Shown here piece after piece: positions 46,560-58,589 of a stretch of 64,000 bases of DNA. This DNA comes from Stictocephala bisonia (Eukaryota; Arthropoda; Insecta; Hemiptera; Membracidae): positions 479,001-543,000 of the forward strand of contig JAQJVL010000421.1 in the NCBI GenBank assembly GCA_035578905.1, read 5' to 3'. Position numbers and translations under genes: made by a program. Position 1 is the stretch's first letter; every line of letters starts with the position of its first letter. The notes beneath the pieces were generated by a model. It was not told the DNA's origin and made no database searches. It saw nothing but the letters and a program-made list of their open reading frames with translations.

Positions 46560-47877
46560 TCAGAGTATTATAAATGAGATGCAATAAATCTTAGAGTTAC
46601 TAATCGCACGTGATTTGCTTTTATATCGATCAAATGTATTATTAAAAGTCACAAAGTGCAATCTGTTTTCAACTATTACAGACCCAGTCACTCAAAGAAT
46701 TGGAAAATAACAGAAAACGTAGCAAGTCGTGTGGTTTGTGGTTCACTCATATCACTTCACCTACATACATGTATTTGTAGGGCAAACAATAAATTGACTC
46801 TTAGTAAATACACTAACTGCATATTTAGGAGACAAGAGCGTTTACAATAAAAAACATTATTTACAGACTGGTTAAAAATGGTTATGACTCTAATAGTGTA
46901 TAAGAAATATTAGGTATTTTTTTTTTAAATGGGCCACCATTGTGACCTTAGAATCCATAAGTCAGAAACAAATTTAAATGGGAACCTTACCTTGTTTTTT
47001 AATACAATCAAAAAAAATATTTGAAATTTTTAAAAATGGTCGTCATTTTCAAATATGATGGTCAACTTTGTATTTTAATTGTATATAAATGAAAAAAAAA
47101 TAAAATTAATAATTCTTGTATGTTGAAAAATATAGGAAAAAAATATAGGAAAATAAATTAACAATAAAATGCTTTGTTCAATGTTAACAATAATTAAATA
47201 AAATTAGTATCACATACAGTGTATTTAAAATGATAAAAAGCAGATTCAATAATGAAAGGAAAAATGCGTTACTATGCAAATACCTTTTTTGTTGAGGGTA
47301 TCAGAATTATGAAATAAATATTTTATTTATTTTGTTTTAAATAGAAAAACAAAAGACACTCTCTTCAAGAATGTTTAAAAATGCTTATCTATAAGAGTTA
47401 AATATTGCTTATAGAATTAATTACTAAGGACGAATAAAGTTAGAAACAAGCTAGAGGACCAAAATTGTAGGTTCCAAGACAAACGTGCACTAAATACTGG
47501 AAAAAAAATATCCACAGAAAGAAAGAAAGTCATATCGGAGGGAATTAAATAATATTGGGAAAAGAAGACGACGCAAAAATAAGCATGCCCACGAAAGAAC
47601 AACGAATGCTTTACTGTACCTAAAGGTGGGAACAAAATAATTTGTTTAATAATCTTGTTACAAGAAATACAAAATGGTCCTCAATGTGAATCATGATCCT
47701 TTTAACCGCATTTGCTAATGATTAAATGTTTCCTTAAAAAAACGACTTGGCAGAGCCTGAAACTATATTTAAATTACACATTTTTAATAATTCCACAATT
47801 TTTAATTGTTGAATAATGCATTTTCGACAGTTACGGCATATTCAGATTATAATAACCAAATTGTACAAAAATAAAAA
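46125..47877. repeat. Flanking direct repeat R1 (possible PLE pseudo-LTR), interrupted
   Basis: Segments 46125-46239 and 47150-47877 match 50184-51047 closely. The best conserved part runs from 47335 to 47690 and includes GAGGACCAAAATTGTAGG, CCAAGACAAACGTGCACTA and CATGCCCACGAAAGAACAAC. About 900 bp of unrelated sequence (46240-47150), including a long (AT)n, interrupts this copy. The minus-strand frames at 47417-47635 and 50643-50900 sit in the shared part but differ in length and resemble no protein I know. With R2 it brackets the minus-strand PLE. Confidence 0.8.
46493..46556. repeat. (AT)n microsatellite
   Basis: About 64 bp of uninterrupted AT dinucleotides inside the insertion that splits R1. 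Confidence 0.95.
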
Positions 47878-47999
47878 ACATATGTTAAAAAATATACAAT
47901 TTGTAAATATTAAATAAGCTTTATGATTAAGTTGTTAAAATTAAAAAACAAGGATTTGAATTATTTAAGTTGTTTTCTAGTTCATTTATAATTACAGGT

Positions 48000-49567
48000 A
48001 AAATATGTTATTAAAATTATCAGATGGCTGAGAAATATATCCATTCTTTTCGAACGCACTTTTAACTTTATTTCTTATTTTCCAAGATTTTTCTTTATAT
48101 ATAATAGAAGACTTTTTAAATGTTATATCTTGCTTGTTATTAATAGCATGTTAAACTAATTTTGATTGTTCAGTATTTTCAGTTTAAAAATTAAAATTAT
48201 TTTTCTTTATTTTTGTTTCAACAGGTCTTGATGTTTGGCTGGAATATGTTTCATTGCATTTACAATAATTTTGTATACAACATTTTTTATTGATTGATTT
48301 TCACTTTTTAATTTTAATTTAGATAATTTACTAGGAAGGCTTCCTGATGATGTAAAACTTGTTCGAAAATTAAATTGGGAATTAGTTTTTTGAATTTTCT
48401 CTTAAAGGTTTTTAACAAATGGTATCACTACAGTTGTTACAGATTTGTTTTCATTGTCTTGACGATTGTATGCTTTTTTAGGTTTATTTTCTCTCTTTAA
48501 TTTTTTAATAAGTTTATTGGGATGGTTGTTCATTTTTAGAAAATAGCACATTTATTTTTTTGCAATTTTTATTTTCATTTGAAGATGAAATAAGTTAATT
48601 TTTTGAAATTTTTTGTTCTTTTTCAGGATGTTAGAAACATAATTCTAATACTACCCACTGAATGTTTTTATTTTTTAAATTTTCTTTATCTTATAAAGAT
48701 GTTTCAAGTTTCTTATCTTCTGTTTTGGTTATTAATATGTCTAGAAACGGAAGTTTTCCTTCTTCTTCTCCTATTTCTTTGGTAAATGTTATCGTTGACC
48801 ATATTTCATTAATAACATTTAAAAATTAAATATGTATATCATCTTGGTTTTCTCAAATACAAAATATATCATTAACATAACGAAGCCATATTTTTGTTTG
48901 ATAGTCCATTTATCAAATGTTAATTCTTCAAAAGAATCAACACAAATGTTACTTATAATTGGACTAAGGACTCCTCCCATTGGGGAACATGAAACTTTTT
49001 TATAAAATAGTTCATTATTTTATACACATACTTCTAGTAAATTTAAAATTTTGTAAATATATAGATTGGTTCTTGAACTTAAATGTTCATCTTTCTCTAG
49101 TTTTTATTATATTATGTTTAAAGCCTCAGCTACAGGTACTTTTGTAAAAATGCTACACACATCATAGCTAACCATAATGTCCGACATTTTTATTGTCAAG
49201 CACTTTAGTTTTCCTAAAAAATCAAATGAGTTTATAACGTATGAAAAAGAATTGTTAAATAAAGGAGTCAAATAAAGGACAATTGGGAGGAGAAATTTAG
49301 AAAGTTGATGAGTAGGGCATTCAATAGATCTTACAATTGGTCTTAAGGGAATTCCTTCTTTATGTATAATTTAGGAAGACCATCAATATGGGGTGGTTTA
49401 GAGAAGTTTGAATTTAATTTGGCATGATATTTTTTATTAATCTTGTGTTTAAAATATTTTAAAGAGGATTTGTTAGTAGTTGTTCTATTTTTTAGTAGGA
49501 TATTTTTTAATAATTCATATTTATTAGTATATTTTAATAATATTTGTTTTTTACCGAGAACACACAA
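48000..49567 (-). pseudogene. Penelope-like element: reverse transcriptase + GIY-YIG, decayed
   Basis: Reading leftward from 49567, minus-strand frames give PHIDGLPKLYIKKEFP, then after a frameshift LRPIVRSIE (49332-49346). Next come VSYDVCSIFTKVPVAEAL (RT motif A, Asp at 49161-49163), SPMGGVLSPIISNI (motif B, near 48975), RYVNDIF (catalytic YxDD box as YVND, 48868-48879) and GKLPFLDILI (48739-48760). GLPK.., LRPIV, FTKVP and LPFLD are PLE hallmarks. The C-terminal part has VYKI near 48275 and, one frame over, CKCNETYSSQTSRPVETKI: the GIY-YIG endonuclease with YIG degraded to YSS. Several frameshifts and stops make it non-functional. The N-terminus before GLPK is only about 60 codons here. 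Direct repeats R1 and R2 flank it. Confidence 0.88.
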
Positions 49568-49748
49568 TTCCTGCTTCCTAATATATTTTTGAGACTCTCA
49601 CCATACATTAAGATCCACGACATTTGTCATTTATACATCAAAATTACATTAGCTTTTCTACCCTTCATTAAAGACTACTATTTACTAAGAAAATGAGAAC
49701 TGTTTCCTACAGATTTTTAATTTGCATAGTACGTGTTGGTACATATAC

Positions 49749-50064
49749 AATACAATTAAACGTTACACAACAAAAATGTATTAGAATATAAGCACAAAAT
49801 GCAAAACCCAATACAAGTACAAAATGCACGAATATTATGGTGATCGATTTCAGTGAACTACGCTCACCTTCCTCAGACCAGAGGGATTCACAAAAGAATA
49901 ACAAAATGATTCTTTTGTGAATCCATCTGGTCTGAGGAAGGTAAGCGTGGTTCGCCGAAATCAATCACCATAATATTCGTGTATTTTGTACTTGTATTGA
50001 TATATATTTGTGCATTTTGTGCTTACATTGTAATAAATTAGCGTTGTGTGACGTTTACTTGTAC
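49749..50064. mobile_element. Foldback MITE with hammerhead-like motif in arm
   Basis: The left arm (49749-49899) and right arm (49909-50064) are reverse complements over about 150 bp, with a 9-base loop (AACAAAATG). The termini are of TACAA.TAAACGT.ACAC type. Related copies occur at 25284, 32185 and 58590. The right arm contains CTGAGGA (49932-49938), a hairpin, then GAAA (49957-49960). The left arm carries the complement, with a fully paired GGTGA/TCACT stem. The minus-strand frame at 49707-49964 is fortuitous. It inserted between the PLE and repeat R2. Confidence 0.9.
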
Positions 50065-50183
50065 TGCAGTTTCCTATGTATATATCTTCACATCATTGTA
50101 AAGTAAAAATGCAATATATATCTTCAGTATGTTTAACCGTGTTTCCACTTCAACAATTATTAAAAGAATGTATTGTGTAACGG

Positions 50184-51047
50184 TTTAAGAATTTGTCACT
50201 ACCATATGAAGAAGAAACGGGTGATTTGATTCAATTAAGTAAATATAAAAAAGTAATTTATTTTTTACATGAAATTTTCTTTACAACTAATTTGTCCATC
50301 TATAAAAGTGATAATACTTATATGATGATTAACAAACATTCACTTTACAAGAAAAAAATTAACAATAAAATACTTCAAGGTTCAATGTTAACAATAATTA
50401 AATAAAATTAGTATCACAAACAATTTATTTAAAAAGATGAAAAGCCGGTTTTATAATGAAAGAAAAATACGTTACTATCCAAATAATTTTTGTGTGGAGG
50501 ATATCAGAATTATGAAATAAATATTTGATTTATTTTGTTTTAAATAGAAAAACAAAAGACACTTTCCTCAAGAACGTTTAAACCTGCTTACCTATAAGAG
50601 TTAAATATTGCTTATAGAATTAATTACTAAGGACAAATAAAGTTAGAAACAAGTTAGAGGACCAAAATTGTAGGTTCCAAGACAAACGTGCACTAAATAC
50701 TGGAAAAAAAAATATCCACAGAAAGAAAGAAAGTCATATCGGAGGGAATTAAATAATATTGGGAAAAGAAGACGACGCAAAAATAAGCATGCCCACGAAA
50801 GAACAACGAATGCTTTACTGTACCTAAAGGTGGGAACAAAATAATATTTGTTTAATAATCTTGTTACAAGAAATACAAAATAGTCCTCAATTTGAATCAT
50901 GATCCGACTTGGCAGAGCCTGAAACTATGTTTAAATTAAATATTTTTAATAAATCCACAATTTATGATTGTTGATTATTGCATTTTCGATAGTTACGGCA
51001 TCTGCAGATCATAATAACCAAATTGTACAAAAATAAAAAAAAAATTT
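50184..51047. repeat. Flanking direct repeat R2 (possible PLE pseudo-LTR)
   Basis: Uninterrupted partner of R1 (46125-47877), same orientation. It lacks the 900-bp insertion and about 40 bp near the GATCC/GACTTGGCAG junction. Near its end it carries, on the minus strand, CTGCAGATGCCGTAAC and TATCGAAAATG (50983-51007), matching the motif at 47821-47845 in R1. Confidence 0.8.
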
Positions 51048-51639
51048 TTACATTTTCGCAAATTAACACCAGTTTGGAACAGTGTATTCTTAAAATACTT
51101 GAGAGACAACTATTACAATGTACCTAATATTTGTTTGTATATGTAGCCCTACTTTAGACGCTAACTCTGTAATAAAGACATTTAAGTGTCCGTAATTATG
51201 AATACGAATTCTAAAAATACTAAACCTCAATTATGAGGAAAGATAAATTATATTTAAATAGTATTTAATGTAGAAAATAGTATCGACACATTTTTATTGG
51301 ATTACATATACAATTATTTTAAAACAAAAGCACTTGTAGTTTTTATAATTGGAATGAGCTAAAGTTCTAGTACATATAACCTTTTAATAAAGAGTACAGC
51401 AGCAGTCCAACACTTCGATTTAAATACAGACCAGATATTTTTATGCATAATTACCTAAAAACCTAATAATATATTAAAACTGGCCTTTACATACAAAGCG
51501 ATGCTATGAGGTCACTCATTTTTATAACTATACAGTTAACCCCTAGTTAACTTAAAATAACAGTGGTACACAAAATTAAGTCACGAAACGAAAAAATAGC
51601 AGTAATCAATGTGAGGATGCGAATTGGACTAATGACGTC

Positions 51640-52020
51640 ACTGGTGTTGTACGGCGTCCGCTCAATGGTTGCCATGTACGTGGACACTACTATGGAATTC
51701 TGGGGTGTCCATGTTGGATGGTAGTCAAAATTCGGTTGTTGTGTAGGGGAGAGGACTGAGTGTCAGACTTGTCAGTCAGCTGAAAATCAGACCGACACTA
51801 CGTGGTTCGGATTCCACATATAGCTGCAGGTCCCGTAGTTTCCCTGACTGTTGGGCTATTATTGAATTGCCCTTTATGAAGAACAGTTGAACTCAGTTAA
51901 TAACCAGACTAAACTCATACAAACTCATCATACACTCATATCATCTTTCATATTCGCCTTAAAATACACACAAAGTTGTGTCGGTGTCTCATAAGTAAGA
52001 ACGTAAGAATATAATAATGA
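51640..52020 (+). mobile_element. tRNA-derived SINE, copy 4 (head truncated)
   Basis: Shares with 6620-6985 the blocks CCGCTCAATGGTTGCCATG, GTTGTGTAGGGGAGAGGA, AGCTGAAAATCAGACCGACA, ACTACGTGGTTCGGATTCCA, TAGCTGCAGGTCCC and TTGGGCTATTA, plus the 3' block of ACTCATA/CATATTCGCC motifs. No A or B box is seen at its 5' end. The tail box CGGTGTCTCATAAGTAAG is diverged. Confidence 0.8.
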
Positions 52021-52041
52021 CTTTCACTGTTTCTGTTGTCT

Positions 52042-52071
52042 TTATTATTATTATTATTATTATTATTATTT
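52042..52071 (+). repeat. (TTA)n microsatellite
   Basis: Ten uninterrupted TTA trinucleotides just downstream of the SINE at 51640-52020. Confidence 0.95.
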
Positions 52072-54429
52072 CTTATTTATCTTTTCAGTGTATGGTTAGT
52101 ACATTTACTAAGATGTTTTTTTTTTTTATTTATTTATTTCTATACTTGAGTTGTAGTAAAATATTATAATGTCTTGTAGACATCACCCACAGAGGAGCTT
52201 ATATTAATGAACATAATGTGTAAGACTACGGGAACTACATTTTAAATACGCCTTATGTTAATCGTAATTCAGCACCTGTGACGTCATTCTGTAGTAGTGG
52301 GGGAGGGGAGATACACATTGTTCCTGGAGAGGGTGTAACCAGCAAACTTACACAGACATGTACGACAACGGTATCAATCCATGGATACGTAAAACATGTC
52401 GTATTTTCATTGGGTTCTACGAAATATACATCACAAGTTTAAATTATGTGAGCTGAATTAAAGCTAAATAAATATGACGATAATACGATAACAACAGAGG
52501 TCATATAAAATGGACGTACAGCACTTATTTATTCATTGTTCTTAGGTTATAGATTTTTTCTATCTTGCTAAAGTAGGATTTGTCATAAGTTGTTTGGATA
52601 AGTTGAATGAGAGGACTAGTTGAAGTGATATACATATAAGCATGTTGGTAAAAATATTTATTGACTTCGCAATAATAAATCAACAACTTGCACATTTTTA
52701 AGGTAACTTTTTAAACAGAATATTATTACTTGCTATTAATAAAACATTATATAAATATTTTAAACTGGTTATTTTTCAAAGTTACTAGACATTTATAGAA
52801 TTTTTAGTACAAAATTTACCATATATATATTTTAGTATTTAAATAATATATGTTTTAACCTAAACAAGCATAGAGTAACAGTTTTAACTTAAAGTGTTAT
52901 TCTTAATTATAGCGAGGTATTGTAATTACATTTTACTATGAAAAATATAGGGGTTTTCAAATTCCCTGCATATGAAAACACTGAAAGTAAACAGGCAAGC
53001 AAAATATTTAATACTCATACAGCGAAATATGTATAATTTTACAAAAGCTGGTGATATTTTCTACTCATACGCTAATTGCTTTGTGCAATTCTATACGACA
53101 TTTTCAATACAAAGCTAAGCCGGAAACAAATTACAAACGTTACTGGTTGAATTGTTAACGGTGTGTCTGATTAAACAGAATGTCGCCCTCCACAAATTTA
53201 GTGAAATTAAACATAAAAGTAACATTGTACTCCATTATAAATACTGTATTTACAGAATACAAAATATGTTCTTAAATTTGTTTTAAAATGTTTTTTCATT
53301 CTTTATATCCCTCCAAATGGATAAAATATTATTAAATGAAAGGATTTATACTTTTATAAAAAAGGAAACATTTTCAAAAATATTTACTAAAATAAAAATT
53401 AATTATTCATTTAACCTTTACTTACGTGGTTGATTCAACGAGTCCGACACGACAGAACTAAACTACGTGTTTTAGAACGATAATTCCATATTCAGACCCC
53501 TTGTAGATTATGTTATGGCTCATCTATATTAAGTTCACTGATAATAACAAGACACTGAAAACTAATATTTCACAAACGTCACCAAACAGAAACTACAAAT
53601 TTATTGAAAATAAAATAACATGCCGGCACGCTCCGATACAGGTCCTGTGGTTGACCTATGGACGGGAACCCTTAATTATGACTACAATAGGATCGGTGCA
53701 TGCCGGAATGTTATCTTATTTTAAATAAATACGTAATTTCTGTTTAGTTATGTTTGTTAAATATAAGTGTTCAATGTCTTATTTTTATCAGTATATTAAA
53801 TGTAGAGGAAGTAGAGGAGCAAATTCACAATGTTGCTGAAAGTAGATTCATCAATCTGAAATACGTTATTTAGTTTTTCATTTCGGACAGATTGACTGAA
53901 GGACGTAAGCAATAGTTGATAATCACCCGGGGCTAAATTGACTGATTTTTAAAATTACATACAACATAATAAATATATAATTTAGTTTATTAATATACAT
54001 GTTTCATAATCATTATATTATTTTATAGCACTCAGTAATATATTGTAATATAAAACTATTGTTTAGTTAAATTTATAGTTTAAATATAATAAGTATGTAA
54101 CAATGTCATTTAACTAATTTGTTACTCTACACTCAAAGATATTTAACAGTACATATACTTAATTGAAGACTTTGTTCTCTGTTAGTAACAATAAACGTTC
54201 AATGTATTCATTCATCTAATTACCCTAACATTTAACTAAATCAAATACAGCTGTATTAACATTTGAGTTTTAGTACTGACACTTACACTATAGTTCTGAA
54301 TACTTGAAAGAATTATAGTTCTAAATTTTAATTCTGGATTACAATACTGCCTTCAATTATAATAACATTTTTGTGGTAAAAAATATAAAACACTCTAGGA
54401 CCTAGTAAGAAGTGTCCATTATTATATAA
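52072..54429. other. AT-rich stretch, no supported gene
   Basis: Two CRE-like TGACGTCA sites occur (51635 in the adjoining sequence, and 52270), likely by chance. The 72-codon frame at 53510-53728 ends in a GC-richer patch with VLWLTYGREPLIMTT, which could be an exon scrap, but no splice sites or family support it. Confidence 0.45.
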
Positions 54430-55220
54430 AAAAAACAATGAAAAACGATAACAAACACAAATTCAAAATGTATCGTAAACCAACATCAACAAATAAAATA
54501 ATTCAAAATACATCCAATCATCCAACATTACACAAATTAGCAGCCTTCCACAGTTTGATTCATAGACTACTGAATTACAGAAGAAGATTACCAAGAAGAA
54601 ATCAACATTGTCAAACAAATTGCTGTCGATAGTGGATATCAGCCAAATTTAATAAGTAAATTAATTAATAAACACAACAAAAAACCTATTATTTCTAAAA
54701 CTAACAAAAATAACTACATTCAAATGACCTATCATGGAGATTTTAACAAATGTTTACATAACATACTTTCCAAACAAGGATATAAAATTACATATAAGAC
54801 AAAGAACAGCATCGAAAATGTACTACAACATAATTATTGTACTAAAAATAATGAAAAAAAAATTACAATAATTCAGGAATATATACAATTAAATGTTAAA
54901 CTTGTCCTCAATATTACATTGGCCAAACAGAATGAAGTTTTAGTAAAAGATTCCAGGAACATATACCAAAAAACAAACTTCAAAATTTATCAATATTTAC
55001 TAAACATTTAATTCAAGAAAACCATAATATTTCATCAATTGAAGAACATTTAGAAATTAACCATTTTCGACCTAAAAGTCAAAAACTAGATGCTATTGAA
55101 ACATTTTACTTATACGAAAACACAAAAGAAAACATATCATTATTACTAAATGATCAAATAAATTCTCACTCAAATTATATGTTTGATTCTATCATGAAGA
55201 TGCAAAATTATAAAGTTTAA
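54430..55220 (+). pseudogene. Penelope-like element: C-terminal RT thumb + GIY-YIG
   Basis: The plus strand reads FKMYRKPTSTNKIIQ, then NHPTLHKLAAFHSLIHRLLN, the post-catalytic 'YRKPT.T......HP..HK.AAF.S..HR' signature of PLEs. After a frameshift (about 54570) come YQEEINIVKQIA, GYQPNLISKLINKH and a QMTYHGDFNKCL segment. One frame on is GIYTIKC (GIY at 54876-54884), CPQYYIGQTE (YIG at 54915-54923) and FSKRFQEHIPKNK, with stops TAA and TGA inside the domain. The frame then stays open to a stop at 55218-55220. The catalytic RT core and everything upstream is missing, so this is a 5'-truncated copy, as PLEs often leave. It differs from the minus-strand copy at 48000-49567. Confidence 0.88.
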
Positions 55221-55332
55221 CAAGATCTAACACTTATCCATCTACATTTTTATTTAAATTTTTATAGGATCAGCTGTTGAGTTAATTATTCTATTGTTAA
55301 ATATTTGTATAACCTTATTTCATTCTGTAAAA

Positions 55333-55358
55333 CTGATGGTCTTTCGAGACAGAAATCG
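55333..55358 (+). other. Hammerhead-like hairpin downstream of PLE
   Basis: CTGATG, GTCT-TTCG-AGAC (four-pair stem with a UUCG loop) and AGAAATCG lie 113 bp after the PLE stop, on its sense strand. A hammerhead core would read CUGAUGA-stem-GAAA; here the base after CUGAUG is missing and an extra A precedes GAAA, so it is a degenerate or variant form. Confidence 0.45.
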
Positions 55359-55379
55359 ATATTTATTATTAAAAACTTC

Positions 55380-58300
55380 ACAAAAGATTGCTTAGTGTTG
55401 TTCTTTATATAAATATATTATATACAGTTAATCCTAAACATTTGAATACAAATATTTAATTACACTTGTGGTTACCTTTTAAAATAAACCATTATACTTT
55501 ATTTTATTCAAATGATTACGTTATGGCTTTATAAATAACAATTATTTCACTGCCCAACTTTCATCATAGTTCTATACAATAAGTCAGTTTATACATTTTT
55601 GTTACACATATAGAATATTGTATACTGCAGCAGGAAATCGAGATTTTTCCCTACGGTTTCTGAACATTTTCACCATTCTATCTACCAATTCTTTCTAAAA
55701 GTCAATTTCTGGCTATGACAGTTACATATCAGTTTTCGTTTTGTTTTATACATTATAAATGACTGGAGTATTTTTGGAAATGTAATCTAGTACTGTCAAC
55801 TTGTCTTTTTTTTGTTTGCCTTCTATTTTATTAAGAATAATACTAATGAATAGTACATTTTTCAAGCATTAAAAATGAACCTAACAATTAAAAAAAATTA
55901 TTCCTACAATATTCGAATTTTTTTAAAATTAGTTATTACTAGAGATAATATTATTTTCCATTATTAATGGTTCTATTTATTACAAATTACAGCCACGTTA
56001 TCATTTTTGATCAGTATATGTATCGTAAAATGATCTTATTTAGATTTACAGTCATTAAATATGTTTCTTATAAACAGTTATTTCGCAACCTTGTAAAGTG
56101 CTGAATTATATTCATATTTTTCCTTGAAAATACACTTACTGAGTTTTCCTCTTTCAAAGAAATAAAAAAAAAAATGGAATTTTAGTTAATTGTGAACGTA
56201 CATTCTACAATAATTTTCAGAATTTGTACATCGTAAGACATTCTACATAGAAACCCTGCTGATTAACGTGATTAGGTCAGTCTCAGTCACTGCACTCTAA
56301 GACACTCAACGTGATAATAGCGTTAACCCCAGAAGTTAATGGAACCAACTTTGGACTCCTTGCTGTCTAATGGTGCCAAGAAGTAATTTGTTATACTTGA
56401 CAACTAATATTTCAGAAGTATTATACAGTTATAAACACATTACATCATTTTATGAGAACTGGGTGTAATTTTGATCTCTTTTAATTGGTACTAAATGTGC
56501 ATATATTTTTATAACACAAAAAAGTTTTTTTAAAGTAAAATACTATTTGGCAAAAAAGTAATTGTTTTATATCACTACGAATATTAACTATATTGACAAT
56601 TATTCCAACTTTCTTTTTTCTTTGTTTTTTTTTATTACCGAAGTAATATCTGTTAAATAATTGTGTATTTGTGAGCAGTTTTTCCAGAACTCGCTGAGTT
56701 TTTAACAAATAAAGTTTCCCTTTCCTTTGTTTAAATACAGCTAAATTATGCATTGTTTAGAATATAAGTCAGTTCTGACTCTAGTGGATAAAAATATGTA
56801 AGCTAATTTTTGGGGGCTGTATCAAAAGCTATACGTAGAATATTTTTGAAGTACTTATGAAGTTATTTTAGTTGTTTCATATGTTTAAATAATACAAATT
56901 AAATTTGTTAAGGGTTGGTTATCAATAAATCATCAATTATATTTATGTATTTTCAAGGTATTTTTTATATTTTTTTAAAAATTTTCAGAGATTACACTAT
57001 AAGATTTATTTTCTTATAATTTATCTTTAGCATATATACAAAAAGATGCTGTTTGTAAAACGTCAGAGTTATGAGTCTAGAGAAAATACCAGGAGTCATC
57101 ATAAATTAAAATATTATTACTGACTATATCTTTAGTCTAAATTGCGCACCATAACTGTCCTTTCTAAAGCTTTCAAGCGCGGGATATTCTTTTAATGAAA
57201 ATAAACCTTATTGTCCTTTTATTTTCTAAAATTTATTTAAGTAAAACCTTTTATTTTACAGAAGTGATATAATGTAAAGTGTTTTAGAAGAAAAATAAAA
57301 TTAACACCAATTATCATAGAGTATTACAACGGGACTTTATAATCTGATAATATATTTGACAGAATTTCCATAGTGAATAGTTTGTCTAAGAACGACTTTA
57401 TTTTCTGATTTGTCAAATAAAAAAATCGTTACTCATTTTGCATATGGAATATCACGCTAATTAGATTACTGTATAAGCAGTTGTTATTGGTTCATAAAAT
57501 AAAAAATTATGATTGAAAAAAATTACTTCATGCATTTAGTTTTAGATATCACAATAAGTAAAGAAACAACCATTTAACTTAGAAGAAATTTCGTTTTCGC
57601 ATAGGAAGCGATCTCTTTACCTTATCTAAAACATTAGAATTACTATAGTAAAACCAGAATCTACTAACCCCAAAAATAAAATTAATATCTGAATAAATGT
57701 TAAAACTATAAAATACATCTCTAATAATGTCAATTCTTAACGATATACGGCTGACCTTAGTTATTACATGATTCCACACGTCATGGTAAGATAGAAAATG
57801 TGTTTAGCCTAGTTGTAAATAAATGTTAAGGATATATATTTTACAATTAATATAGTTTATTAACTTAATTTATAGCCTAAATAAATAAGTTTAATTTCAG
57901 AATTAAGAACCAAGATCACTCAAACTTCTTACCATTCATGTGTCATATTTTTTAAACAAAATCCACCAAAAGAAAATCCTAGAGTTGTCTATATTAATTT
58001 AATTACTATTATGACCTTTGACATTTGGCTGGTAGGTACATTTGAAGTTAAACAAATGTTGTTTAGTAAAATTAATATTTTTTGTATTGTTTCGAGTACC
58101 TATCTAAGTGAGGTCTTACCACTTACACCAACTGAGAGTGGAGTTATAATGAAGTGGAGTTTTAGCTACATCAACAGGGATAACTGAGTTTTGTACAAGT
58201 GCTGCTATCCTGTACAAGTACTAGCTAATTTCCTGAAGTTGACAACCTCTGCTTCTCTGGGATTTCCTATTCGTTGCGATTGCATAAACCCATTTAGGTG

Positions 58301-58589
58301 TGTTTTTTAATTTTATTTTAAATTAAACTATGGTTTGTTAGGAACCAATTAATTTTAAAATACTATTTTAAATAATAAATAGTAACTATATAATACTACG
58401 TCTATATTAGAACTACGTATTATGTACGGTGATTACTTATTAAGTAGTTTATAGATATATCTAATTAGTCTTTGCTTAGCTACAGAGTGATTCTCTAGGC
58501 TCTGTTCCTAATTATTTAAATTTTAAGTTCGTACAATTAATATAAAGCACGTGTTATTGATGTATAACAAAGCACTTTTATTGACTAAA
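55380..58589. other. AT-rich stretch, nothing assigned
   Basis: The 90-codon minus-strand frame at 56481-56753 is Lys/Phe-rich without a recognised motif. A short direct repeat, GTACAAGT, lies near 58193-58221. Confidence 0.5.

Noticed and set aside
48344..48368. CTGATGATG ... CGAAA on the plus strand, resembling a hammerhead core
   Set aside because: It lies antisense within the coding region of the PLE (frame reading TSFTSSGSLPSKL), the intervening bases do not form a stem, and no stem I or III is apparent.
51635..52277. CRE-like TGACGTCA palindromes as promoter elements
   Set aside because: Two isolated 8-mers with no transcript start, downstream gene or conserved spacing.
53510..53728. 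72-codon frame ending with VLWLTYGREPLIMTT
   Set aside because: It looked like a possible Ig-type exon, but there is no acceptor or donor support, no partner exon and only one short GC-richer patch. Left unassigned.
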